A stretch of DNA of 64,000 nucleotides from the NCBI RefSeq assembly GCF_001514495.1, contig NZ_BCNM01000005.1:62001-126000 (forward strand), read 5' to 3'. The notes under the pieces are model-generated. The model was not told where the DNA came from. It did not search any database and worked only from the letters and a program-made list of their open reading frames with translations. Below are positions 8,668-17,016 of the stretch, one piece after another. Positions within the stretch are counted from its first letter, which is position 1, and the number at the start of each line of letters is the position of its first letter. Both the position numbers and the translations under genes were made by a program. This DNA is from Paenibacillus pabuli NBRC 13638. Its GTDB lineage: Bacteria > Bacillota > Bacilli > Paenibacillales > Paenibacillaceae.

Positions 8668-9633
8668 TCAGGTATTTACAGAATCAGAATGCGACAGGTT
8701 CTTTTTCAAAAAAGACTGCAATACGTCCTCATATCGGGTACGATCCACTTGAAACGCTGTTCCATGACCTGCACGGGGAATGGTCAGCAGTTCCTTTTCC
8801 GTCGGACAAGCTTCATATAGCCTGTATACCATTTGTGTCGGTACGAACGTATCTGCCTCACCATGAATAAAAAGAACCGGCACTTGAACGTTGGCAAGCT
8901 GTTGCAGTGCCGAAGCCTCTCCGAAGAAATAGCCCGCCTTCCATCTGGAGATGAGACTGGTAACAGGAATAAACGGAAATGCCGGCAGTTTGTATAGCTG
9001 TTTGAGCTGGAAAGTCAACTCCTCCTTCACCGAGGTATAAGCACAATCAGACACAATGGCCCTCACCTGATGCGGTAGAGCTTCACCACCTGTCATCAGT
9101 ACGGTTGCTCCTCCCATTGAAATTCCGTGCAGAATGATCTCCGTCTCGCTCCCGGCCTCGCCGAGAACCCACTGAATCCATTGAACATAATCTTTACGGT
9201 CCAGCCAGCCAAATCCGATGATGTCGCCTTCACTTTGGCCGTGACCGCGATCATCTGGCATCAGCACGTTAAAGCCCTGTTTTTCTGCATAAAAGCGGGC
9301 AAAGCCCGCCATTTCCCGACCTTTTCCGGAATAACCATGCGCGAGAATAACCGTGCGACGTTGTGATCCGCCCTTTGACGGAAGCCAGGTTCCGTGTAAC
9401 TTTAAGCCATCATGCGATTCAATGCGAACCTCGACCGTGTGCTGCTCGTTAAGCCACGCCAGATCAGAAACACTACTAATAATCTCGTTATCTGGTTCGG
9501 GCATAAGATTAGGATTATCAACGAGAAATGATTTGGGAGCACGCCGAATGGCCGTTTTGAAGAAGTAAAGCCCACCTAACCCTAGTATAGCAAGAACAAT
9601 TAGCATCAGAATCGCAAAGCCATATACGAACAT
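8668..9633 (-). CDS. Membrane-anchored alpha/beta hydrolase
   Basis: A 321-residue alpha/beta hydrolase with one N-terminal membrane helix (about residues 2-24, FVYGFAILMLIVLAILGLGG). The HG oxyanion motif is LAHGYSGKG, the nucleophile elbow is HGISMGGATVL, the acid lies near IHGEADTFVP and the catalytic His in AGHGTAF. The closest well-known relatives are YqkD/BAAT-like peptidase-S9-type hydrolases of Bacillus. The ATG at 9633 is chosen because GAGAGGGG precedes it and the membrane helix starts directly afterwards. The active domain probably faces outward, but topology and substrate are inferred. Confidence 0.85.
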   Translation of the reverse strand: MFVYGFAILMLIVLAILGLGGLYFFKTAIRRAPKSFLVDNPNLMPEPDNEIISSVSDLAWLNEQHTVEVRIESHDGLKLHGTWLPSKGGSQRRTVILAHGYSGKGREMAGFARFYAEKQGFNVLMPDDRGHGQSEGDIIGFGWLDRKDYVQWIQWVLGEAGSETEIILHGISMGGATVLMTGGEALPHQVRAIVSDCAYTSVKEELTFQLKQLYKLPAFPFIPVTSLISRWKAGYFFGEASALQQLANVQVPVLFIHGEADTFVPTQMVYRLYEACPTEKELLTIPRAGHGTAFQVDRTRYEDVLQSFLKKNLSHSDSVNT

Positions 9634-9809
9634 GAATATCCCCTCTCTTTCAGTCAAGCCTCCACGTGAAACATATATGTATATATCCCATAAAGCGCAA
9701 AAGGGCTGCAATCCTAATCGCTACGTAAGACTGCACACCCATATATGTCTGATCCCTTATATTAAATAATTCTGATCCACGCCCGTTCTCCTGAATGGAC
9801 CCTATCATT

Positions 9810-11519
9810 TTATTTGTTGTTATTAACTTCCTCCAATGCAGAACAGGCTTCCTTATACGCAGGTAACAACGCATCCAGTAATGGCTCTGCTTTCATGGAC
9901 TGTCCTTCCTTGGCGAGTTGCTCGATTTTGGCAAACAACGTGGATAGATATTCAATGCCAAGGCTTAGGCTGCCAGATTTCAGATCATGAGCAGACTCCG
10001 CTGCAGCTACGTGATTGCCGGACACGATATGTCGCCGCAGCACTTCGATTTTGCCCGGTGTTTCGTCGCGGTACATATTCAGCAACATGCCAAGCAGGGT
10101 TGAGTCCCCCTCACTGCTTAACTCCACAATCTCACTCACGATAGCCATATTCAGCACCTCTTTGGACTCGGACGAATGCTGCCACTTCTGAATCATGTTG
10201 TTCAACGTTTCCAGCGTGAAGGGTTTGCCAATAAAATCATTCATCCCGGCTGCAATACATTTGTCCTTCTCTCCATCCATCACATTTCCCGTCATGGCGA
10301 TTACCGGAACGGGATGACGCATTTCATCCTGTTCCATGGCTCTGATTTTGCGTGTCGCCTCCAGCCCATCCATCACCGGCATCATATTATCCATCAGAAT
10401 CAGGCTATATTTTTTGCTCAGAAAGGCAGCAACCGCTTCTTCCCCGTTTGAGATAGAATCCACTTGGGTAATACCGAGCTTTTTGAGCTGCATCAGCACA
10501 ACTTGCCGATTAATGACATTATCGTCTGCCAGCAGGATGGATACAGGAACAGGGATTTCAGTCCGATCCTGGCTCTCCTGTGAGTGGTTCTCATCATCTT
10601 CTGAAGATGCTTTACTATGCTCCGTCTTGCCAAGCGGAATCTCGAACCAGAACGTAGATCCCTGCTCTTCCTGACTTAGGACACCGATTTGCCCATTCAT
10701 TAAGGTAACCAACGAACGGCAAATCGACAATCCAAGGCCAGTTCCCTCATACTCCTTGGAGCGCCCTCGCTCCGTCTGCGTATAGGGTTGGAATAACGTT
10801 TTCTGATCCTCTTCAGCAATACCAATGCCTGTATCTTCAACCTCGAATCTTATATGTTGGTAGGCCTCGCACTCTTTGACCAAGGCTGCCCGGATTCGTA
10901 CAGCTCCCTCAGTCGTAAACTTGTTCGCATTCTGAATCAGATTCATCAGCACCTGAGTAATGCGGGTGGAATCACCTTCAAGTACAGTACAGATGCGAGG
11001 ATCATAATCGAGCGACAACTGATTTCCGTTCTTTCTCACTTTCGGTTCTAGCAAACGAAGAATGGTTTTGAATATGGATTCCAGGTTCACTTCAGCGATC
11101 TCAAGTCGCATCTGTCCAGCCTCCAGTTTGGAGAGGTCCAGTAGGTCCTGGATCAGTTTAAGAAGCATTCTGGCAGCCTCCTGAATAACAGAGACAGATT
11201 TTTGCTGTTCATCCGTCAGAGGAGACATCTGCAGCAGCTCCGCCATGCCCAGAATACCGTTCAGCGGAGTCCGAAAATCGTGACTGATGACTGCAATGAA
11301 CGAACTTTTGGATTCATTCGCTGCCACCGCTTCACTTCTTGCTGCTTCAAGACTGGCATTATTTTTGGAAAGCAAGCGCTGCAGAGTAACCAACTCATTA
11401 TTCATCTCTGAGAACTGACCCAGAATTCGCTCTTCCTGCTCCTTGCTGCGGATGATCTGATCGGATAACTGTTCAATCGTTCTACGCAATGATTCTATCT
11501 CGCTGTGTTCATTAGACAT
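9810..11519 (-). CDS. Sensor-less hybrid histidine kinase (HisKA-HATPase-REC-Hpt)
   Basis: A 569-residue soluble phosphorelay protein. Residues 1-70 form a predicted coiled coil and no PAS, GAF, Cache or membrane segment is present. HisKA carries phospho-acceptor His80 (VISHDFRTPLNG). The ATPase domain has the N-box (LMNLIQNANKFT), the G1 box (DTGIGIAEED) and the G2 box (GTGLGLSIC). A receiver with Asp377 (LILMDNMMPVMDG) and Lys432 follows, and a C-terminal Hpt domain has His511 (AHDLKSGSLSLG). With every transfer domain present but no sensor of its own, it probably takes its input from the cobalamin-binding protein encoded 13 nt upstream on the same transcript. No DNA-binding response regulator is adjacent, so the output partner is elsewhere or the protein acts by contact. 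Confidence 0.9.
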   Translation of the reverse strand: MSNEHSEIESLRRTIEQLSDQIIRSKEQEERILGQFSEMNNELVTLQRLLSKNNASLEAARSEAVAANESKSSFIAVISHDFRTPLNGILGMAELLQMSPLTDEQQKSVSVIQEAARMLLKLIQDLLDLSKLEAGQMRLEIAEVNLESIFKTILRLLEPKVRKNGNQLSLDYDPRICTVLEGDSTRITQVLMNLIQNANKFTTEGAVRIRAALVKECEAYQHIRFEVEDTGIGIAEEDQKTLFQPYTQTERGRSKEYEGTGLGLSICRSLVTLMNGQIGVLSQEEQGSTFWFEIPLGKTEHSKASSEDDENHSQESQDRTEIPVPVSILLADDNVINRQVVLMQLKKLGITQVDSISNGEEAVAAFLSKKYSLILMDNMMPVMDGLEATRKIRAMEQDEMRHPVPVIAMTGNVMDGEKDKCIAAGMNDFIGKPFTLETLNNMIQKWQHSSESKEVLNMAIVSEIVELSSEGDSTLLGMLLNMYRDETPGKIEVLRRHIVSGNHVAAAESAHDLKSGSLSLGIEYLSTLFAKIEQLAKEGQSMKAEPLLDALLPAYKEACSALEEVNNNK

Positions 11520-11532
11520 TACATCATCTCTC

Positions 11533-12621
11533 CTAATCGCGAATCCTGCCCATATCGTGTACGAATGATGGCTGTGTCAACAGATACTCTGCAACTTCAA
11601 CAGCCTCATCCGCTCCGGGAGCATACCCGTCAGCCCCAATCGTTCTCCATAAATCGGGATCAATATTAAAGGGGTAACCCCCTACCATAATTTTTACGTG
11701 TGCCGTTGCAGGATGATTACGAATGAATTGGATAAGTTCTTTTGCAAGATGAAGATGATACGTCATGGTGACTGAAATCGCAACCACATCACCTCGATGG
11801 CGCTCAATCGCTTCAACTATGCTCCCATTGGGAACATTGGCCCCCAGATAGTAGGTGTCCCACCCTTCCATCTCGAACACATCTGTGAGCATGCGCAGCC
11901 CAATTTCATGCTGCTCGCTGCCTACACACGCTGCAACCATCTTTTTCTCCTGACCGGCATCAGTCAACCAGCGAGGATACAACCGAGATATAATCGCCTG
12001 GGTTGCAGCAGTACAAAAATGCTCCTGTCCCACACTGATACGGTTGTGCTGCCACAATCGGCCTATTTCATACTGAACAGGCTGAAAAATGTATCGATAC
12101 ATATCACGAATGGCAGCCCCGTCTTTCAATTGTGCATCGATTATACGTGCAGCCTCTTTCCGGTCACTGTCCAGCAATGCACGTAGATATGATTTCGCTG
12201 CCACTCCATAGGGCATGGCGTCGTTAATATAACCGGGTAATGTCTCGGCTTGTTCCATTCTGAGGATGCCTGTGTCCAAGTAATCAAGCACAAGCGCCTT
12301 GGATGGATTGTCGAATTCTTCTTCCACGGTCTGTTTGATCAGATTCAGATTGATTGCCAGATCCTCGGTTGACACGTTATAACCCGCCAAAAGGACTTTT
12401 AGCCAGGAAATATAGTGGGTAAACAGATTCGGGCTCTTTACAAGCACACTCTCCGCCAGATAATTCAAACTATATAAAGAATCCTGCTTGGTACGCATTC
12501 GTCCATTTTCTCCAAAGCGTTGCATGAGATCCGGCTGCAAAGCATACTGCTTTTCCGTTATTTTATCAGCCAAAACCTCTGCCTGCTTCAATAAGTGTTC
12601 TCCGGCTTCTTGATGAGTCAT
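11533..12621 (-). CDS. CarH-like cobalamin-binding sensor protein without DNA-binding domain
   Basis: A 362-residue soluble protein. Residues 135-220 form a four-helix cap and 225-350 a Rossmann B12-binding domain. The cap has the Trp-x9-Glu-His signature (W190, E200, H201) that in CarH/LitR photoreceptors covers the upper face of adenosylcobalamin. The Rossmann part has ExHxxG with H238, the expected lower Co ligand, plus the S283-x-T and VGGYPF motifs of methionine-synthase-type B12 domains. The position after the Trp, which supplies the upper His ligand in Thermus CarH, is Gln191, with a His at 192. There is no MerR helix-turn-helix; residues 1-130 are helical and unassigned. The hybrid kinase gene follows after 13 nt. 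Light or B12 sensing is inferred from family knowledge. Confidence 0.85.
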   Translation of the reverse strand: MTHQEAGEHLLKQAEVLADKITEKQYALQPDLMQRFGENGRMRTKQDSLYSLNYLAESVLVKSPNLFTHYISWLKVLLAGYNVSTEDLAINLNLIKQTVEEEFDNPSKALVLDYLDTGILRMEQAETLPGYINDAMPYGVAAKSYLRALLDSDRKEAARIIDAQLKDGAAIRDMYRYIFQPVQYEIGRLWQHNRISVGQEHFCTAATQAIISRLYPRWLTDAGQEKKMVAACVGSEQHEIGLRMLTDVFEMEGWDTYYLGANVPNGSIVEAIERHRGDVVAISVTMTYHLHLAKELIQFIRNHPATAHVKIMVGGYPFNIDPDLWRTIGADGYAPGADEAVEVAEYLLTQPSFVHDMGRIRD

Positions 12622-12742
12622 CTATCATCCCTCCTCCTGCCACCGTCTCTCTCAATCTGTACATCCCTTGTACCGTCATAACAATGATTGAGGTCGGCCA
12701 GCTGCTGTTCGGGATATCGTTCGGATACCACTTTATATATTT

Positions 12743-12772
12743 ATTATACATGAAACTATGAATGAGCCTAAA
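12743..12772 (-). promoter_or_regulatory. Tentative promoter of the B12 sensor-kinase operon
   Basis: On the minus strand a perfect TATAAT (12743-12748) lies 122 nt before the start of the B12 protein. The best -35 at 18-nt spacing is weak (TTTAGG), so a second factor may be needed for activity. Confidence 0.4.
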
Positions 12773-12863
12773 AGCAGTCCAGTGATGATTTACAACAATT
12801 TTCCTATATTCTGCAGGGTCCTGCAAGTGATTTAGCAAGGTCCCCTCTCTTTTTTTTCGACAA

Positions 12864-12900
12864 ATAAAAAACCGACCCGCGCTATTTGCGCAAGTCAGTT
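12864..12900 (-). terminator. Intrinsic terminator overlapping the marR 3' end
   Basis: The minus strand forms AACTGAC...GTCGGTT with an inner GCGC stem, followed by T6. The 5' arm of the hairpin lies inside the last codons of the marR gene that ends at 12882. Confidence 0.8.
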
Positions 12901-13343
12901 TTCCCCTCAGCAGCGAGTCCAAGCTTCTTTAATAAACGAATCGCATCTGCTTTTTCGGATGGTTCCAGCCCATCGACCGCATCAATAATCACCTGATGGT
13001 GCTGAGGAAAGATTTGTGTAAACAAATGTCTTCCTTCCTCCGTCAATTCAGCGTATATAACGCGCCGATCTTCCTTGGATGCCCGGCGAAAGAGCAGGTT
13101 TTTATTCTGCAACTTGTCCACAACATACGTGATATTACCGCTGGACATTAATACTTTTTCACCGATCTTTTGCAGAGCCTGCGGTCCTTTATGGTATAAC
13201 AAATCAAGTACGCCAAATTCAGTCGTATTGAGTCCATGACTCTGGATATCCCGGTTGGACCTGGATGTTACGGAATTGTATGCGCGGGCGAGAACCACAA
13301 ATAATTGTAAAGACAGTTCCCGATTGTCCTCCTTGTTCGGCAT
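12882..13343 (-). CDS. MarR-family transcriptional regulator
   Basis: A 153-residue winged-helix regulator. The recognition helix region reads ALQKIGEKVLMSSGNITYVV and the wing carries SKEDRRVIYAELTEEGRHLF. It lacks an obvious OhrR-type reactive N-terminal Cys, and its overall form is closest to the MhqR-like branch. It is the last gene of the probable rpiA-GNAT-marR unit (15 nt after the GNAT stop). The targets cannot be read from the window. Its end overlaps the operon terminator. Confidence 0.85.
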   Translation of the reverse strand: MPNKEDNRELSLQLFVVLARAYNSVTSRSNRDIQSHGLNTTEFGVLDLLYHKGPQALQKIGEKVLMSSGNITYVVDKLQNKNLLFRRASKEDRRVIYAELTEEGRHLFTQIFPQHHQVIIDAVDGLEPSEKADAIRLLKKLGLAAEGKTDLRK

Positions 13344-13358
13344 TTCGATAATCCTCCA

Positions 13359-13958
13359 TCAGTTGTTTACATTTCGACCTGCGTCTGAAGATCGCATCTG
13401 CTCCCATTCTTCGCGCAGCATTCCCATACGAATCGAATCATAATGCTTGCCATTCACGATACGGCATCTCCGCATGCGTCCTTCTACCTGTAATCCTGCC
13501 TTTGAAGCTGAACGCATCATTCGTTCATTCCCTGACCATGTTGTCAAACCAACCCGGGCCAGCGGCAGCTGCTCGAATAAATGACCGGACCACATCTGGA
13601 GTACTCGTGTGCCGATTCCGCGGCCCCATTGGGCTGATCGATATAAGACTATTCCCATTTCCAGCCACATGGATGGACGATGTTCCCAATAATAGCTGAT
13701 TGTACCGACGATTCCGCCATTCATCTCAATAATACGAATGGAGTCTGGATCAGAGTTGCTCTGAGTCGCTTCAAGTCTGTTTAACATGCCCCGTTCGAAG
13801 TCTTCGTAGCTCTCATGTTCAAGGGCATAATAGGGTGCATCCCATTGTTTCCATTCCGGTACGTCTTCACTATAGATCAATTCATAGAGTTCAGTCAGAT
13901 CCTCTTTCTCCACACATCGAAGAACAATTTCATCATCCACTAACGGGTTTTCCCTCAT
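13359..13958 (-). CDS. GNAT-family N-acetyltransferase (RimJ/RimL type)
   Basis: A 199-residue acetyltransferase. The RimL-type order is visible: an N-terminal VLRCVEKEDLTELYEL strand-helix, the central GTISYYWEHRPSMWLEMGIVLYRSAQWGRGIGTRVL block with the acetyl-CoA-binding QWGRGIG loop, and the C-terminal NERMMRSASKAGLQVEGRMR helix-strand. Enzymes of this branch acetylate protein N-termini or small amines. It starts 24 nt after rpiA and ends 15 nt before marR, hence a probable operon. Confidence 0.85.
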   Translation of the reverse strand: MRENPLVDDEIVLRCVEKEDLTELYELIYSEDVPEWKQWDAPYYALEHESYEDFERGMLNRLEATQSNSDPDSIRIIEMNGGIVGTISYYWEHRPSMWLEMGIVLYRSAQWGRGIGTRVLQMWSGHLFEQLPLARVGLTTWSGNERMMRSASKAGLQVEGRMRRCRIVNGKHYDSIRMGMLREEWEQMRSSDAGRNVNN

Positions 13959-13982
13959 CTATGCAGCGACCTCCCTTTCCGT

Positions 13983-14654
13983 TCATGAACGATGACGCTC
14001 ATCAATGCTGCCATCGTCCTTCGCAAGAATGACGGTGTCCGCCATGTGGATAAACAGTCCATTATCGACAACACCTGGGAGCATATTTAACCGAACGTTA
14101 AGCTCCGCAGCATGTTCTATGACTTCCATGCGGCAATCCGCAATGAGGTTTCCATTATCCGTAAGATAACGTTGATCCCCATCCATACGCCATTCGGGAT
14201 GACATCCAAGCTTCTCCAGCGCTTGGAAGGTCCACTCTGATGCAAATGGAACTACTTCAACCGGAAGCGGGAATTGGCCCAGTTTTTGTACTGCCTTGCT
14301 GCCATCGGCTACAATAATCAGTTTGTCGCTGTTTGCAGCTACAATTTTCTCCCGCAAAAGGGCCCCACCGCCGCCCTTAATCAGGTTGAACTCTGGATCA
14401 ACTTCATCTGCACCGTCAATGGTCAGATCCAGACGCCCAATCTGGTCGAATGGAACAATAGGAATCCCCCATTCTCTAGCGAGCTTGTCCGACGCTTCCG
14501 AAGTGGCTACGGCCTGAATGTTCAACCCTTCACGCACCCGCTCGCCAATTCGGCATATGGCATAATACGCCGTTGACCCTGTTCCCAATCCAACCTTCAT
14601 TCCATCTTCAACGTATTCTGCCGCCCGCTCAGCTGCTATCTGTTTAAGATTCAT
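13983..14654 (-). CDS. rpiA: Ribose-5-phosphate isomerase A
   Basis: A 223-residue full-length RpiA, which interconverts ribose-5-phosphate and ribulose-5-phosphate in the non-oxidative pentose phosphate pathway. The phosphate-binding GLGTGSTAYYAI loop is near residue 22, the catalytic DGADEVDPEFNLIKGGGGALLREK block carries the active-site Asp, Glu and Lys residues, and VEVVPFA follows. A GGGGGT ribosome site precedes the ATG. It leads a probable three-gene transcript with a GNAT and a MarR regulator and has its own promoter at 14701-14729. Confidence 0.95.
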   Translation of the reverse strand: MNLKQIAAERAAEYVEDGMKVGLGTGSTAYYAICRIGERVREGLNIQAVATSEASDKLAREWGIPIVPFDQIGRLDLTIDGADEVDPEFNLIKGGGGALLREKIVAANSDKLIIVADGSKAVQKLGQFPLPVEVVPFASEWTFQALEKLGCHPEWRMDGDQRYLTDNGNLIADCRMEVIEHAAELNVRLNMLPGVVDNGLFIHMADTVILAKDDGSIDERHRS

Positions 14655-15203
14655 CTATAAACCCCCGCCTGCTCATGATTTAAGAAATACATACTGTAAT
14701 TATTATAGATAAAACCACTGCCGATGTATATCCATGCCTCCCTTGGCCCATTGGAAAAATGGGCTGGATTCTTTGCTTTCCATCGCTCAAAGATTTTGTT
14801 TATGTATGACCCATATTCATTTCGTTTTTTTAATGTTTGAGGATGAAATTTAACCCACCATGTTATAGAATACAGAAAGAAACTAAAAAATGGGAATTAT
14901 TCTAAATAAACAGTTCTTAATACCTATATATTACTTCATATGTCCATAAATACGTAAAATATTAAAAAAGTTTTAACGAAACTATTCAATTTAACGACAA
15001 TTCATACGACATATTAAGTATAGATGTGTTTTAATAATTAGACACCTATGGGTATCTAGGTAAAAATATCTCTACATAGCGACTACTAACCCAAGACCAT
15101 GGTCGCAGATTACGCCTCTGGAGGGATCGCAACATGAACTAAATTGTTACACGAAAGCACCAATACATTCTCTAATTCAAAAGAAGATCAGGAGTGGACT
15201 TTA
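14655..15203. other. Divergent intergenic region between rpiA and the chemoreceptor
   Basis: This 549-nt AT-rich region holds three things. The rpiA promoter faces left. A 7-bp hairpin GCCCATT/AATGGGC stands at 14745-14763 with no linked gene. A plus-strand leader (about 15040-15203) contains hairpins 15044-15061 and 15079-15106, a GGAGGG site at 15120-15125 and a two-codon ORF ATGAACTAA at 15134-15142. I see no convincing sigma-D promoter and no match to the riboswitch classes I know. Confidence 0.6.
14701..14729 (-). promoter_or_regulatory. rpiA promoter
   Basis: On the minus strand TATACA and a perfect TATAAT are separated by 17 nt, 47 nt before the rpiA start codon. The -10 is ideal and the -35 matches four of six positions. 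Confidence 0.55.
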
Positions 15204-16970
15204 GTGAAATCATTAAGTTGGAAAAGCATGTCATTTTTCTCAAAAAATCTGTTACTCTCATTTACGAACATCATCATCATCGGTGTAGCTCTTATTGCCA
15301 GCAGCTACTATTTTCAAAAAACAATTCTTGTAGATCAACTGCATGGACAAGTAGAACAAATCACCAAAAAATGGGCAGAGGGTATCGACTCTACCGAGGT
15401 ACAAGCAGCTATTGCAGAAGGAAATTACGATGGAAAAGTACAAACGAAATTACGTGCTTATTTTGATGAAATGCAACAATATTATCCCAACATTGCACAA
15501 GCCTACATCTTTGGTGTCGAACTTGGCGGAGATAACAAGCGGTTAACCTCCCTTGTCGCCATGCCGACCAATCTGAAGGAGGCTTTTCAAAGCGAGAATA
15601 TAAAAATCGGTGATATGTATGAGCAGCCTGTCGTTGTGGCGAACGCGCTGAAAGAAATGTTGAATACCGATCGCCCAACATTCACTACATTTTATTCCGA
15701 TGATTTCGGAACCTGGACAACCATTGCGTATCCTATCAAGGATAGCAACGGCAAGATTTACTCCTACTTCGCCATCGATGCAGACGCATCAGCGGTACCA
15801 GCCGGACTGAACAAATTGCTCAAGAACGGAATTATTATCCTGGTAGCATTCCTGCTGTTGTTCCTGATTATCCAATATCTTGTTGTCAAAAACACACTTT
15901 CCCCTATTCGTCACCTGATCAAAGGGATTGATGACGTAAGTCGGGGTAATTTGAATGTCAAAATTCCTACTGGAAAAGACGATCTTGGAATTGTAAATGA
16001 AAAGTTCAATGCCATGGTTCGCAAAATCAATGATACCATCGTCAAAGTGCAAATCACTTCACAAGAAGTCAACGCGTCTGCCAAGGAATTATACGAAGTC
16101 TCTGAGAGAAACAGCGAGAATGCGGATTCCATCAACAACAACGTTACACAGATCACGTCCAACATTCGAGCACAGGAACAGGCTACCCGGGATAGTGCCC
16201 GCGCGATGTCCGAGATGGCAGTTGTCATTCAGACTATTGCCAGCAGCTCAGCGAGCGTTGCGGACGAAGCCTATGAAATGGAACGCCGTTCACAACAAGG
16301 GAACAGTGTGGTCCGTCAGGTATCCGAACAGATGAATCTGATTACGGAATCTGTTAAAAACACCGCTTCTGCCATTCAGGTTCTGGAAAGCCGTTCTCAA
16401 GAAATTGGCGATATTCTGAATATCATCTCGGGCATCTCCAGCCAGACAAACCTGCTTGCATTGAACGCGTCCATAGAAGCAGCACGTGTTGGTGAGGAAG
16501 GCCGAGGATTCGCAGTCGTAGCTGGTGAAGTGCGTAAGCTTGCAGAGCAGTCCGAACAATCCACGAGCCAGGTTGCTGTACTGATCCAGGAGATTCAGGC
16601 TGAAATCAGACAGGCCGTTCGTGCAATGGAACAAGGTACCTCTGAAGTGGATACCGGACTCAGTGTAGCCGATCAGACCGGGCAATTGTTCGAAGAAATT
16701 CTGGAAGCAGCGAAGAAAGTGTCCAATCAGATTCAGGAAGTATCCAGCGCTACAGAAGAAATCTCTGCCGGTACCGAAGAAATGACCGCTACTGCGGATG
16801 ATTTGTCTGCCAGTGTGAGCAAGACAGCTGACAATAGTGAACGGATCTCTTCATCCGTTGATGAGCAAAAAGCATCCTTGATTACCCTTGTTGATTCCTC
16901 TACTCGTTTGAATACCATGTCTGAGGAGCTGCAAGAACTGATTTCCCATTTTAATGTAAGCAAAATCTAA
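15204..16970 (+). CDS. Methyl-accepting chemotaxis protein
   Basis: A 588-residue transmembrane chemoreceptor. The first helix lies at about residues 12-34, an extracellular sensing domain of about 175 residues follows (Cache-like by size and layout), then a second helix ([20 protein letters not shown]), HAMP ([23 protein letters not shown]) and a long signalling coiled coil whose tip reads [21 protein letters not shown]. It passes ligand binding to CheA/CheW. GTG at 15204 is chosen because AGGAG (15190-15194) lies nine bases upstream and the first membrane helix then begins at a normal distance; an in-frame TTG at 15144 lacks a ribosome site. The NRPS-like gene begins 46 nt downstream with no terminator between them, so its ligand may relate to that product. 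Confidence 0.9.
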   Translation: MKSLSWKSMSFFSKNLLLSFTNIIIIGVALIASSYYFQKTILVDQLHGQVEQITKKWAEGIDSTEVQAAIAEGNYDGKVQTKLRAYFDEMQQYYPNIAQAYIFGVELGGDNKRLTSLVAMPTNLKEAFQSENIKIGDMYEQPVVVANALKEMLNTDRPTFTTFYSDDFGTWTTIAYPIKDSNGKIYSYFAIDADASAVPAGLNKLLKNGIIILVAFLLLFLIIQYLVVKNTLSPIRHLIKGIDDVSRGNLNVKIPTGKDDLGIVNEKFNAMVRKINDTIVKVQITSQEVNASAKELYEVSERNSENADSINNNVTQITSNIRAQEQATRDSARAMSEMAVVIQTIASSSASVADEAYEMERRSQQGNSVVRQVSEQMNLITESVKNTASAIQVLESRSQEIGDILNIISGISSQTNLLALNASIEAARVGEEGRGFAVVAGEVRKLAEQSEQSTSQVAVLIQEIQAEIRQAVRAMEQGTSEVDTGLSVADQTGQLFEEILEAAKKVSNQIQEVSSATEEISAGTEEMTATADDLSASVSKTADNSERISSSVDEQKASLITLVDSSTRLNTMSEELQELISHFNVSKI

Positions 16971-17016
16971 TTCAATCCACCATATGAACGGTATGAACCA
17001 AGGAGGAACAACTGAA

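Noticed and set aside
14745..14763. GCCCATT hairpin as a terminator of an unseen gene
   Set aside because: The following T-run is too weak and no transcript is suggested on either side; noted only as part of the intergenic region.
15040..15143. Cyclic-di-GMP riboswitch before the chemoreceptor
   Set aside because: Such riboswitches often precede chemoreceptor genes, but the conserved GEMM-I and c-di-GMP-II core motifs are not present in this leader.
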